A stretch of 64,000 bases of DNA from Bacteroidota bacterium (lineage in GTDB: Bacteria; Bacteroidota; Bacteroidia; Flavobacteriales; Flavobacteriaceae), in contig JAEYTL010000008.1 in NCBI GenBank assembly GCA_023434025.1, forward strand, positions 186,001 to 250,000, written 5' to 3'. Below are positions 26,104-36,823 of the stretch, one piece after another; the stretch's first letter is position 1; every line of letters begins with the position of its first letter. Position numbers and translations under genes: made by a program. A model generated the notes under the pieces. That model ran no database searches. It worked only from the letters and a program-made list of their open reading frames with translations, and had not been told where the DNA came from.

Positions 26104-27045
26104 TTATTTCATCACCATTTCAGTTGAAACGGCAGTTGAATCTGTGTTAACTTCAGTTTTTGGAGCATTTTCATCAACCCAAATGTCACCTTCCGGTGCT
26201 TTGGCATCCGGCGGATTTGTTCCTTGTAATGAAATAACATAACTGGCTACTTTTTGAATGTCAGAAGGCTTGATTTCTGTTTTCCAGGGAACCATTCCTT
26301 TTCCTTCGCGGCCACCTTCCATAATGGTATTGAACACATTTTTGATTCCGCCACCCAGAATCCAATGCCCATCGGTCAGGTTCGGCCCGATTGAACCTCC
26401 GCCGTCCGGTTTATGACAAGCCACACATTTTGCTTCAAAAATAGCTTTTCCTTCGGCCAATGCTGTGGCATCCGTTAAAAGTGTTACCTTTTCTTTATCC
26501 ATTAAATCAGGGGCGGTCAATTTATATTTTTCAACTTCCGCTTGTGCTGTAGCCATTTCGGTTTCAAATTCAGAAGTCTGGTCATAATCGTTGAAAATGT
26601 GAAACCTTATCAGGTAAACAAAGGCAAAAATAATTGTCAGGTAAAATAATTTTACCCACCAGGGCGGCAGCACATTGTCCAGCTCCTTAATACCGTCGTA
26701 ATCGTGATCCAGCATCACGTCATGCTCCTCTTCAATCTCTTTGGAACGGGTTAGTTTTTTTACCAGATTCTGGTAAAAAGCACTTTCTGTAAACGGTAAA
26801 GCCTGTGCTTTTTCCAGTTTCTTTTTTTGTTCTTCGGTCAGCAAATGATAAGTTACTTTATCTACTGCACTGATTACAATTTCAATGGCAATCAGTAAAA
26901 ACAGGAACACGCCTAAAAATAATGCTACCATGGGATATTCCACAAAAGCCGGTTTGTCTCCTGAGTCTATAAAATATTCCATTGCACCCATCACAAGGGC
27001 AAAAATCAACGGAACTCTAACGTATGAGGGAATTACTTTTTTCAT
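26104..27045 (-). CDS. ccoP: cbb3 oxidase subunit III CcoP, single-heme form
   Basis: This 313-residue protein has two N-terminal membrane helices (about 10-28 and 38-62). The characteristic DHDYDGIKELDNVLPPWW precedes a third helix (150-170) and a cytochrome c domain. Only one heme motif, CVACH, is present (about residue 220), with a later Met-containing GKGMVPW as likely axial ligand region. Canonical proteobacterial CcoP carries two c hemes. The acidic C-terminal tail is rich in Ala, Thr and Val. It is preceded by ccoQ and followed by ccoG. Confidence 0.94.
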   Translation of the reverse strand: MKKVIPSYVRVPLIFALVMGAMEYFIDSGDKPAFVEYPMVALFLGVFLFLLIAIEIVISAVDKVTYHLLTEEQKKKLEKAQALPFTESAFYQNLVKKLTRSKEIEEEHDVMLDHDYDGIKELDNVLPPWWVKLFYLTIIFAFVYLIRFHIFNDYDQTSEFETEMATAQAEVEKYKLTAPDLMDKEKVTLLTDATALAEGKAIFEAKCVACHKPDGGGSIGPNLTDGHWILGGGIKNVFNTIMEGGREGKGMVPWKTEIKPSDIQKVASYVISLQGTNPPDAKAPEGDIWVDENAPKTEVNTDSTAVSTEMVMK

Positions 27046-27065
27046 TTTCGTATGATTCGAATTAA

Positions 27066-27239
27066 CTAATTATCTTCTTTTAACGGTATATCACTCAGTT
27101 CACGGATAGTATCTTTGCTATATGTAAATACCCAAATAAGTAGTACAGTAAAGAACAGAAAGAAAATACTCAAAGAGATAACAGGATAAATTTCAATACC
27201 TGAAATCGTATCCATATGGTGCTTGACAAACTTTAGCAT
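27066..27239 (-). CDS. ccoQ: cbb3 oxidase subunit CcoQ
   Basis: This 57-residue protein runs from the ATG at 27237-27239 to the TAG at 27066-27068. It starts MLKFVKHHMDTISGIEIYPV and has one transmembrane helix (about residues 20-40, SLSIFFLFFTVLLIWVF), ending with a charged tail, SKDTIRELSDIPLKEDN. Position between ccoNO (2-bp gap) and ccoP (20-bp gap), size and topology are those of CcoQ, which stabilises the complex. Sequence conservation in this family is low, so the call rests on context. Confidence 0.88.
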   Translation of the reverse strand: MLKFVKHHMDTISGIEIYPVISLSIFFLFFTVLLIWVFTYSKDTIRELSDIPLKEDN

Positions 27240-27241
27240 AA

Positions 27242-29434
<2,193 letters not shown>

Positions 29435-29436
29435 AA

Positions 29437-29631
29437 TTATACTTGTTTTTCTTTAATTGTTTGTATTGGTTTTTTGTTGGGTTTGTTTTTGAGTTCATCA
29501 TCAAAAAGCATTCTGACAGATGGCGTATAGTCATCATCATACTGACCTTTTCGTACTGCTCTGATAAAAGCATACAGAAAAAAAACAGCCACGATGATGC
29601 TAATGGTGATTAAAATGTAAATGACGCTCAT
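29437..29631 (-). CDS. ccoS: cbb3-type oxidase assembly protein CcoS
   Basis: This 64-residue protein has one transmembrane helix (residues about 3-23) followed by the typical FIRAVRKGQYDDDYTPSVRML segment. CcoS is needed for cofactor insertion into cbb3 oxidases. It is the first gene of the structural-gene transcript: an FNR-like box and a perfect -7 element lie 18-62 bp upstream. Confidence 0.93.
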   Translation of the reverse strand: MSVIYILITISIIVAVFFLYAFIRAVRKGQYDDDYTPSVRMLFDDELKNKPNKKPIQTIKEKQV

Positions 29632-29648
29632 ACCTTAAATTATGTTAA

Positions 29649-29692
29649 CAAAATTAGACTTACCCGATTTTATAAAATATGATATTTATCAT
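29649..29692 (-). promoter_or_regulatory. FNR-like box and -7 element of ccoS-ccoNOQPGH
   Basis: On the minus strand the dyad ATGATAAATATCAT (29679-29692) is followed after 22 bp by TAATTTTG (29649-29656), a perfect -7 element. The spacing is identical to that at hemN and ccoI. This shows that ccoS begins its own transcript although ccoI lies only 121 bp upstream. Confidence 0.8.
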
Positions 29693-29752
29693 ACTGCTTA
29701 TTTTTCCTGTTACAGATTTTGGTTTCTTTTACTGATGCTAAGTGCAAACAGG

Positions 29753-32134
29753 TCACGACCTGTCCCTGCCGGCATAATAATTGCTCATGATCGTTACAAA
29801 ACTTACGATGGTTATGGTGCTCAATGGCATAATAACCGCAGCAATTAATGGTGATAAATTTCCGGAAACAGCAAAACTTAATCCCACTGCATTGTATAAT
29901 AATGACAGCCCGAAACTCATATAAATTGTTTTCATGGCATTTTTGGAATATTTCATGAAAAAATTAATCTTTTGAAATTGTGAGGCATCTAAAATTCCAT
30001 CACAAGCCGGAGAAAACACATTCACATTTTCTGATATGGAAATTCCAATGTTACTCTGTGCTAATGCACCGGAATCATTCAGACCATCCCCTATCATCAT
30101 CACATTTTTACCTTGCTTTTGAAGGTTTTCAATGTATCGAAGTTTTTCTTCCGGTTTTTGATTAAAAACCAATGTGGCAGACTCCGGAAGCATTTTCTCC
30201 AGAATCTTTCGCTCTCCGTCATTATCTCCGGATAAAATGACCAGGTTGTATTTAGCGGCTAACCCGGAAAACAACTGTTCCACACCTTCCCTGTATTGGT
30301 TATTAAATACATAACTCCCTTTATAAATACCATTAATTTCAACATGTACTTTGGTTTTTTTATGTGTATTTTCGGTCATTGTTTTTAAAAACTGAGAAGA
30401 GCCCAGTTTTATCGTATTACCATCGATTTCTGTATAAATTCCTTTACCGATCACTTCTTCAAAATGAGTAATATCTGATTTCTCCTGAGGTGGAATAAAT
30501 TCATATAATCTTCTGCTCAGCGGATGATTGGACCCTCTGAGTGCGTTGTTCAATAATTTCAGCTCAAATTCATTTAAAGGAATTCCATCGTAAGTAATCG
30601 CCGTTTTTTTATTGGTGGTAATGGTTCCTGTTTTATCAAAAACTATCGTATCTACCTGAGCTAACTGTTCAATCACCGTGGCATTTTTTAAATAGAATTT
30701 CCGGTTGCCCAAAATGCGTAACACATTTCCCAATGTAAACGGAGCGGTTAATGCCAACGCACACGGACAAGCCACGATCAGAATAGCGGTAAACACATTA
30801 AAAGCAATGTTAGCATCGATAAAAATCCAATATAAAAAGGAAACAACAGCAAGGCTCAATAAGGCCGGCGTAAAATAGCGGCTGATTTTATCGGTAACTG
30901 TTTTATGTTTAATTTCTACTCTTTTCTGAAACACATCGTTGCTCCACAACTGTGTCAGATAACTCTGCGATACCGAAAAAAGCACTTCCATTTCAATCAC
31001 TTTTCCCAATTGCTTCCCGCCGGCAAAAATTTTATCGCCGGATTTTTTTTCAATGGCAGCTGCTTCACCCGTTACAAAACTGTAGTCAATAAAAGCTTTT
31101 TCAGCAATTAAAATTCCGTCAACCGGGATTAATTCCTGGTTTCTAATCAGTAACCTATCACCTTTTTGAATATCATATACCTGAACGGGAGTTTCCTGAC
31201 CATCTGCGAGCACCTTTGTAACGGCTATCGGAAAATAAGATTTATAATCGCGTTCAAAAGAGAGAAAGTCATAGGTCTTCTGCTGAAATAATTTTCCCAG
31301 CAGCATAAAGAAAATCAATCCGGTCATACTGTCAAAAAAACCCTGACCGTAATCAAAAACAATATCAATCGTGCTCCGCACAAACATAATCACAATACCC
31401 AATGCAATGGGTATATCAATATTGAGCATACCGGACCGGATGCTTTTATAGGCTGAAATATAATAGCCGCTGGCTGAATAAACAAATGCCGGAAGTGAAA
31501 TGGTAAAAATCAACCAACGGAAAAAGCCTCTGTACTCATTGATCCAGTATTCTTCGACTTCGAAATATTCGGGAAAAGAAAGTAGCATAATATTTCCGAA
31601 ACAAAAAAAAGCGACTCCGATTTTGTAAATCAAACTGCGGTCAATCTCTTTCAAGTCACGATCAAAATTCTCCAGACTGATATAGGGTTCATAGCCAATA
31701 GAACAGAGTAGCTCAACGATTTTTCTTAACGTTACTTTTTGGGGATGAAAAGTTACCCTTACCTTTTTTTCAGGGAAATTAACCTGAGAAGAAACGATTC
31801 CCGGTTGAAGCTTTTGCAGATTTTCCAAAATCCAAATACACGAGCTACAGTGTATATGCGGAATATAGAGTGAAACAATATGTGTTGTATCCTCCTGGAA
31901 CTCGAGAAGTTTAGCCACAATCTCTTCATTGTCTAAAAAATCATATTTACCTTGTATATCTTGTGGCGTAGCACCCGGAGCTACCTGAAAATCATAGTAA
32001 CACGTTAAATCATTCTGACTGAAAATTTCATAAACGGTTTTGCAACCGTTGCAACAGAAACTGTTGTTATCAAAAATAATCTCCTCTTTTTTGTTGATTT
32101 CACTACCACAATGGAAACAATTTCCAATGCTCAT
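29753..32134 (-). CDS. ccoI: Heavy-metal P1B-type ATPase CcoI/FixI
   Basis: This 793-residue copper-transporting ATPase supplies cbb3 biogenesis. The N-terminal Cys-rich domain has CFHCGSEI and CCNGCKTVYEIF (residues about 6-33), then an HMA-like domain with HCSSCIWILENL (about 95-107). The eight-helix membrane region contains the metal-site motif ACPCALALTAP. Phosphorylation motif is DKTGTIT, nucleotide-binding motif is HPLSRRL, and hinge is MIGDGLNDSGAL. All catalytic motifs are intact. It ends with an ACAGGT-CGTG-ACCTGT hairpin overlapping the stop codon, a possible weak terminator before ccoS. Its promoter carries the FNR-like dyad. Confidence 0.95.
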   Translation of the reverse strand: MSIGNCFHCGSEINKKEEIIFDNNSFCCNGCKTVYEIFSQNDLTCYYDFQVAPGATPQDIQGKYDFLDNEEIVAKLLEFQEDTTHIVSLYIPHIHCSSCIWILENLQKLQPGIVSSQVNFPEKKVRVTFHPQKVTLRKIVELLCSIGYEPYISLENFDRDLKEIDRSLIYKIGVAFFCFGNIMLLSFPEYFEVEEYWINEYRGFFRWLIFTISLPAFVYSASGYYISAYKSIRSGMLNIDIPIALGIVIMFVRSTIDIVFDYGQGFFDSMTGLIFFMLLGKLFQQKTYDFLSFERDYKSYFPIAVTKVLADGQETPVQVYDIQKGDRLLIRNQELIPVDGILIAEKAFIDYSFVTGEAAAIEKKSGDKIFAGGKQLGKVIEMEVLFSVSQSYLTQLWSNDVFQKRVEIKHKTVTDKISRYFTPALLSLAVVSFLYWIFIDANIAFNVFTAILIVACPCALALTAPFTLGNVLRILGNRKFYLKNATVIEQLAQVDTIVFDKTGTITTNKKTAITYDGIPLNEFELKLLNNALRGSNHPLSRRLYEFIPPQEKSDITHFEEVIGKGIYTEIDGNTIKLGSSQFLKTMTENTHKKTKVHVEINGIYKGSYVFNNQYREGVEQLFSGLAAKYNLVILSGDNDGERKILEKMLPESATLVFNQKPEEKLRYIENLQKQGKNVMMIGDGLNDSGALAQSNIGISISENVNVFSPACDGILDASQFQKINFFMKYSKNAMKTIYMSFGLSLLYNAVGLSFAVSGNLSPLIAAVIMPLSTITIVSFVTIMSNYYAGRDRS

Positions 32135-32157
32135 AATTTGCTCATTATTACCTGTAG

Positions 32158-32217
32158 CAAAGGTTGTAAAAGGGTAAAAATTAAAATATGATATTTGTCA
32201 TACTTTAATTATCTTTG
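32158..32217. promoter_or_regulatory. Divergent ccoI/fnr promoter region with shared FNR-like box
   Basis: The dyad at 32188-32201 reads ATGACAAATATCAT towards ccoI. The ccoI -7 element AACCTTTG (minus, 32158-32165; 7 of 8 matches) begins 22 bp after it, the same geometry as hemN and ccoS. Towards the regulator gene the -7 element TATCTTTG (32210-32217) is only 8 bp from the dyad. The protein would then sit between -33 and -7, consistent with autorepression. Confidence 0.75.
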
Positions 32218-32241
32218 TAGCTACCAATAAATTGATACACG

Positions 32242-32922
32242 ATGAGTAAATGCGAACAATGTATCGTCAGGGAGTTCAGTTCTTTAAAAGCTCTCAACAA
32301 AGAAGAACTTTTACGGATGGCTAACTGCAAAACATCCTACTCTGTCAAAAAAGGAGAATCTCTTTTTGAAGAAGGTGAAACGGTTAATGGTATTTATTGT
32401 GTAAAAGACGGGGTTTGTAAACTCTCTAAACTCAGTGCTAACGGAAAAGATCAGATTGTAAAACTGGTTAAACCCGGTGAATTATTAGGGCAGCGTTCCA
32501 TGATTAGTGATGAACCTGCCAATCTGAGTGCTGTTGCCCTGGAAGATATGGAAGTCTGTTTTATTCCGAAATCAGAAGTACTGGGATTTTTTAACCATAA
32601 CAACCAATTTTCGATGAATGTGATGAAAACCATTTGCGGCGACTTAAAAGATGCCGATGATCACATGGTTTCTATGGCACAAAAAACAGTAAAAGAACGG
32701 TTAGCTGAAACACTCGTCTATTTAGAAGATACTTTTGGTAAAAATGAAGACGGTTCTCTTCACATCCAGCTTTCCCGCGAAGAATTAGCCGGAATGATCG
32801 GAACGGCAACAGAAAGTTGTATTCGCTTATTATCTGAATTTGCCAAAAACGGCTGGGTGAGTTTAAACGGCAAAAAAATCAATATTCTTGAAAAGAATAA
32901 ATTGAAAAGAATGGCGGAATAA
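32242..32922 (+). CDS. Crp/Fnr family regulator, FNR-like with candidate Fe-S cysteines
   Basis: This 226-residue protein has a cyclic-nucleotide-binding-like sensor domain (about 20-130), a dimer helix and a C-terminal winged helix (LSREELAGMIGTATESCIRLLSEF, 177-200). Cysteines C4 and C7 (KCEQC) and C106 (EVCFIP) line up with E. coli FNR C20, C23 and C122 at an offset of 16. The position of FNR C29 is Ser13 here; C29 is a possible substitute. It is probably an oxygen-responsive activator of hemN and the cbb3 genes, whose promoters carry matching dyads. The stop overlaps the ATG of the TetR gene by one base (TAATG), so the two are coupled. Confidence 0.88.
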   Translation: MSKCEQCIVREFSSLKALNKEELLRMANCKTSYSVKKGESLFEEGETVNGIYCVKDGVCKLSKLSANGKDQIVKLVKPGELLGQRSMISDEPANLSAVALEDMEVCFIPKSEVLGFFNHNNQFSMNVMKTICGDLKDADDHMVSMAQKTVKERLAETLVYLEDTFGKNEDGSLHIQLSREELAGMIGTATESCIRLLSEFAKNGWVSLNGKKINILEKNKLKRMAE

Positions 32923-33482
32923 TGGATAGTAAACGAGTAAAAATTATTAATGCTTCCTTAAAACTTTTTGTCAACCTGGGGGTTCATACGGTAACCATAG
33001 CTCAAATCGGAAAGGAAGCTAAGGTGGGAATAGGAACAATTTATAAACATTTTAAAGACAAAGAAGATATTATTCAGCAGATTTGGATTGAACAAAAAAA
33101 ACAGGAAGCCAGCTATGTTTTCGCTCATTACAAAAGTACCGGCACCGTTAAAGAACGTTTTGACTATCTTTGGGGTAAAGTAATTGATTATTTTGTAGAA
33201 CATCCGCTGGAGTATCAATTTTCCTATCAATTCGCCTCCTCGCCTATTTTAACGGATTCAATTCACCAAACTGCCATGAAAGCTTTTCTGGCTTTTGATG
33301 AACTTTTTCAGGAAGGATTAGAACAGAATCTTTTTAAAAAATTAAAGCCCAATCATCTCCGGCTATTTACATTTGGTACTGTAAACGGTTATATTCTCTG
33401 GGCATTGGACGAACGTATTGCTTTTGAAGACGACTTTAAAAACATATTACTACAGATGCTTTGGGATGCTATTAAAACTTAA
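32922..33482 (+). CDS. TetR/AcrR family regulator
   Basis: This 186-residue protein has an N-terminal TetR helix-turn-helix (KIINASLKLFVNLGVHTVTI, then IGKEAKVGIGTIYKHFKDKEDI) and a helical ligand domain. The ATG overlaps the stop of the FNR-like gene. A 7-4-7 inverted repeat, ACTGAAT-N4-ATTCAGT, lies 18 bp downstream of its stop, over the promoter of the next gene (SDR). That is probably its operator. The ligand is unknown. Confidence 0.9.
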   Translation: MDSKRVKIINASLKLFVNLGVHTVTIAQIGKEAKVGIGTIYKHFKDKEDIIQQIWIEQKKQEASYVFAHYKSTGTVKERFDYLWGKVIDYFVEHPLEYQFSYQFASSPILTDSIHQTAMKAFLAFDELFQEGLEQNLFKKLKPNHLRLFTFGTVNGYILWALDERIAFEDDFKNILLQMLWDAIKT

Positions 33483-33500
33483 TTTTTTTTTAACAAAATA

Positions 33501-33535
33501 ACTGAATGAATATTCAGTCAGTTGTGTTAAATTTG
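33501..33535 (+). promoter_or_regulatory. Probable TetR operator and promoter of the SDR gene
   Basis: The perfect inverted repeat ACTGAAT-GAAT-ATTCAGT (33501-33518) lies 9 bp upstream of a perfect -7 element TAAATTTG (33528-33535), 27 bp before the SDR ATG. A repressor bound here would cover the -33 to -10 region. Confidence 0.7.
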
Positions 33536-33562
33536 CTTCATATTAACCAATATATTTAGTAT

Positions 33563-34318
33563 ATGTCAAGAAATGATTTAAAAGGAAAAGTGGTTTTAAT
33601 TGCCGGCGGAGCAAAAAATCTGGGTGGGCTATTAAGTTTAAACTTTGCTGAAAAAGGAGCAAAAGTGGTCATTCATTACAATAGTAACCGTACAAAAGAG
33701 GATGCCGAAAGAACATTGCAGGCTATTGAAAATAAGGGAGGTGAAGCAATAATTGTACAGGGTGATTTAACAAAAGTTCAGAACATCAGTAAATTGTTTG
33801 AAACCGCAAAAGCAAGATTCGGAAATATTGATATTGCCGTGAACACCGTTGGAATGGTACTAAAAAAACCATTTACAGAAACAACAGAAGCTGAGTATGA
33901 CACCATGATGGATGTGAATGCCAAACAAGCTTATTTCTTCCTGCAAGAAGCCGGAAAGCACCTGAATAATAATGGTAAGATTTGTACAATTGTAACTTCA
34001 TTATTAGCGGCATACACCGGGTTATATTCTACTTATGCCGGGGCAAAAGCTCCGGTAGAACATTTTACCAGAGCAGCTTCTAAAGAGTTTGGTTCCAGAG
34101 GGATTTCTGTTTCGGCAGTAGCCCCCGGACCAATGGACACTCCATTTTTCTACGGTCAGGAAACAGATGATGCCGTAGCGTATCACAAAGCTGCATCTGC
34201 CTTAGGCGGTCTTACCAGAATTGAAGATATTGCACCGCTGGTGGAGTTTTTGGTAACAGACGGATGGTGGATTACCGGTCAAACTATTTTTGCCAATGGT
34301 GGTTACACAACCCGGTAA
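33563..34318 (+). CDS. SDR family oxidoreductase, probable TetR target
   Basis: This 251-residue classical SDR has the glycine-rich motif as AGGAKNLGGLL (about 13-23) in place of TGxxxGIG, NTVGMV where NAG is usual, the catalytic Ser in VTSLL, and the Tyr/Lys pair in YSTYAGAKAPVEH. The second cofactor loop is YNSNRTKED. The gene lies between the TetR operator and a 14-bp-stem terminator, so it is a single-gene transcript. An induced detoxification or metabolic reductase is plausible; the substrate is unknown. Confidence 0.9.
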   Translation: MSRNDLKGKVVLIAGGAKNLGGLLSLNFAEKGAKVVIHYNSNRTKEDAERTLQAIENKGGEAIIVQGDLTKVQNISKLFETAKARFGNIDIAVNTVGMVLKKPFTETTEAEYDTMMDVNAKQAYFFLQEAGKHLNNNGKICTIVTSLLAAYTGLYSTYAGAKAPVEHFTRAASKEFGSRGISVSAVAPGPMDTPFFYGQETDDAVAYHKAASALGGLTRIEDIAPLVEFLVTDGWWITGQTIFANGGYTTR

Positions 34319-34341
34319 GCTAAATCAAAAAACATAAACAA

Positions 34342-34389
34342 AACAGATTATAAAATTTATTAAAAATATTTTTTATAATCTGTTAATTT
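34342..34389 (+). terminator. Terminator after the SDR gene
   Basis: AACAGATTATAAAA and its exact complement (34371-34384) form a 14-bp stem with a 15-nt loop, followed by AATTTTT. Confidence 0.7.
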
Positions 34390-34436
34390 TTAAACCCCTT
34401 TTCCTTACTTTTAATAGAAAACAAAAAAATAAACGT

Positions 34437-34784
34437 ATGTTGGTAAAAATATTGAGTACGATACTCCTGCTTGCAGCAGTCTATATGGGCCTCAAACAGG
34501 GTTATGCCCTATTTTCCGGAAAACCGGAAATGGTAGAACTATTCGGAAAATGGAACTTTTCAAAAACAGCCGTCATGATTAACGGACTGATAACGATCAT
34601 CAGTGCTTTGTTACTGTTACATCCTAAAACATTTGTCATCGGAAATTTTATTATGGCAGCGGGAATTCTGCTGATAACCTGCTACCATCTTTCTGATAAG
34701 AATTTAAAAGGAGCTGCCATAGAAATTCCTTTTCTGTTAGTAAACCTGCTTCTTATTTATCTGGAACATCCGCTAAAAAAGTAA
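34437..34784 (+). CDS. Small four-helix membrane protein, DoxX-like
   Basis: This 115-residue protein has four hydrophobic segments (about 5-24, 41-60, 65-83, 93-108). Features such as GLKQGYALFSGKPEMVELFGKW between helices 1 and 2 are reminiscent of DoxX/DoxD-like proteins. No catalytic residues are evident. It is the first gene of a tightly packed run: the next starts 3 bp later. The family call is tentative. Confidence 0.65.
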   Translation: MLVKILSTILLLAAVYMGLKQGYALFSGKPEMVELFGKWNFSKTAVMINGLITIISALLLLHPKTFVIGNFIMAAGILLITCYHLSDKNLKGAAIEIPFLLVNLLLIYLEHPLKK

Positions 34785-34787
34785 CCT

Positions 34788-35216
34788 ATGTCTGAAAAAC
34801 TTTTCCGCTTTATTGCCATGTTATCTCTAAGTTTCACGGCATGCGGACAAGAACCAAAAAAAATATCAAACCAAACGAAAGAAGAACATCAAATGGACTA
34901 TTCAAAACTCACAAACACTACTGTAAAAAGTGCTGTTGAAGCCTTACAAAATGGAGACAAAAAGGCATGGTATAATCATTTTACATCAAATGCCGTCTTT
35001 ACAGATGACGGAAAGACTTTAGATTTAAAATCATTTTTTGACAATGCTTTTTATCACCAGGAAAAGTTTTTAACTTTCGACAAAGTTGAAAACAACGGGA
35101 CAGCTATCACCGGAAGTTTTTTTGCCGGACAATGGGGTACTTTTAAAGTATTTTTCAAATTTACCGTAAATCAGGAAGGCAAAATTACGAAATTAGACAT
35201 CGGACAAGCCAAATAA
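34788..35216 (+). CDS. Lipoprotein with NTF2/SnoaL-like domain
   Basis: This 142-residue protein has a signal ending LSFTAC (Cys19), giving a lipid anchor. An alpha+beta domain follows with VKSAVEALQNGDKKAWYNHF, SNAVFTDDGKTLDLKSFFDN and FFKFTVNQEGKITKLDIGQA, the pattern of SnoaL/NTF2-like folds. A ligand-binding or enzyme role cannot be chosen. It lies 3 bp after the DoxX-like gene and 6 bp before the antiporter gene. Confidence 0.75.
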   Translation: MSEKLFRFIAMLSLSFTACGQEPKKISNQTKEEHQMDYSKLTNTTVKSAVEALQNGDKKAWYNHFTSNAVFTDDGKTLDLKSFFDNAFYHQEKFLTFDKVENNGTAITGSFFAGQWGTFKVFFKFTVNQEGKITKLDIGQAK

Positions 35217-35222
35217 AAACGT

Positions 35223-36821
35223 ATGATTCATACTTACCTGCTGCTCATTATCGGACTTATTTTTGCTGTAATACTATTGGTCATTGTCGGACAGAAAATT
35301 AAAGTTTCTTATCCTATTTTTCTGGTCATCTCCGGTTTACTCATCAGTTTTATTCCCGGCATTCCTCATTTCAGAATAGATCCTGAACTTATTTTTTTGT
35401 TGTTCCTTCCCCCCATTCTATACGAAGCCGCATGGTACACCTCGTGGCATGATTTCTGGAAATGGAAACGCCCCATTAGTTTACTCGCTTTTGGACTGGT
35501 GTTTTTTACCTCAACCGTTGTGGCATTCGTAACGCAATCATTAATTCCCGGATTTACCTTAGCCTTGGGATTTTTATTAGGCGGGATTATTGCTCCACCC
35601 GATGCTGTTGCCGCTACGTCAGTATTAAAAGGCATTAAAATCCCGAAACGCACCATAACCATTTTAGAAGGTGAAAGTTTAGTGAATGATGCTTCGAGTT
35701 TAATCGTTTTTAAATTTGCTTTAGTAGCCGTAATGACCGGGTATTTTAGTCAAGAAGAAGCCGTCAGTGATTTCTTTTTGTTAGCTGTTATGGGAATCAT
35801 CATCGGGCTGGCAGTCGGGTTAGTTGTTTATCTGATACACTATTATCTTCCAACAACGGCCAGTATCGATACGGCACTCACATTGATTACACCTTATATC
35901 ATGTTTATCCTGGCAGAACATTTTCATTATTCCGGTGTGTTAGCCGTTGTAAGCGGCGGGTTACTTCTTTCGTATAATTCGCATAAAATGTTGACCCATC
36001 AATCGAGAATTCAGGCTACAAATGTCTGGCATACTTTAATATTCATTATCAACGGAATCATCTTTATTCTTATCGGATTGGAATTGCCGGTTGTCATGGA
36101 AAACATGAATGAAATTTCTGTTCAGGACGGAATCAAGTACGGAATCATCATGAGTTTGATGATTATTTTAATCCGGTTTATCTGGACGTATATCATTGCC
36201 TTTGTCCCGAGAGCCCTGTTTAAACGTATTCGTGAAAACGAAAAAAGTCCGGGTTGGAAAGGTCCGTTTCTGATTAGTTTTGCTGCCATGAGAGGCGTTG
36301 TTTCTTTAGCGGCGGCACTATCCATTCCGGTTTTACTCCCTTCAGGAGAAGGCTTTCCGCACAGAAGCACCATTCTTTTTGTTACATTTGTTGTTATTCT
36401 GATTACTTTGGTCGGACAAGGTTTGTTACTTCCCTTTATTGTCAAATTAATCAGAATCGATGAAATTGATCCCGTTTTACCGGAAGAAGAACAGGAAATA
36501 CAGATTCAATTACGCTTGAATCAAATGGCTTTAGACGAATTGAATTCCATCATTCAGACCGAATATCCGGAAAATGAATTGCTTCAGAATTTAAAGAATC
36601 AATTAGAAAACGACATCGAAAATGGTCAGGAAAAAATTAATTCATTTGAAAATAATGAAAACCGTATGCAGGAATTAAATGAATTTCACCATACTCAGAA
36701 AAAATTACTTCAATTACAGCGAAATGAATTAGTCAAAATCCGAAAAGAAAAGATTTACAGTGACGAAGTTATCCGGAAACAAGCCAATATATTAGATTTA
36801 AACGAAGCAAAATTAGAATAG
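35223..36821 (+). CDS. Na+/H+ antiporter, CPA1 family
   Basis: This 532-residue membrane protein has about 12 transmembrane helices in the first 400 residues. Ion-binding motifs: IIAPPDAVAATSVLKG and LEGESLVNDASSLIVFKFAL (the ND pair of CPA1 exchangers). AMRGVVSLAAALSIP comes later in the membrane region. The cytoplasmic tail (from about 405) is charged and rich in E, Q, N and K, with coiled-coil character. It exchanges Na+ or K+ for H+ across the inner membrane. It lies 2 bp upstream of the bestrophin gene. Confidence 0.93.
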   Translation: MIHTYLLLIIGLIFAVILLVIVGQKIKVSYPIFLVISGLLISFIPGIPHFRIDPELIFLLFLPPILYEAAWYTSWHDFWKWKRPISLLAFGLVFFTSTVVAFVTQSLIPGFTLALGFLLGGIIAPPDAVAATSVLKGIKIPKRTITILEGESLVNDASSLIVFKFALVAVMTGYFSQEEAVSDFFLLAVMGIIIGLAVGLVVYLIHYYLPTTASIDTALTLITPYIMFILAEHFHYSGVLAVVSGGLLLSYNSHKMLTHQSRIQATNVWHTLIFIINGIIFILIGLELPVVMENMNEISVQDGIKYGIIMSLMIILIRFIWTYIIAFVPRALFKRIRENEKSPGWKGPFLISFAAMRGVVSLAAALSIPVLLPSGEGFPHRSTILFVTFVVILITLVGQGLLLPFIVKLIRIDEIDPVLPEEEQEIQIQLRLNQMALDELNSIIQTEYPENELLQNLKNQLENDIENGQEKINSFENNENRMQELNEFHHTQKKLLQLQRNELVKIRKEKIYSDEVIRKQANILDLNEAKLE

Positions 36822-36823
36822 TT

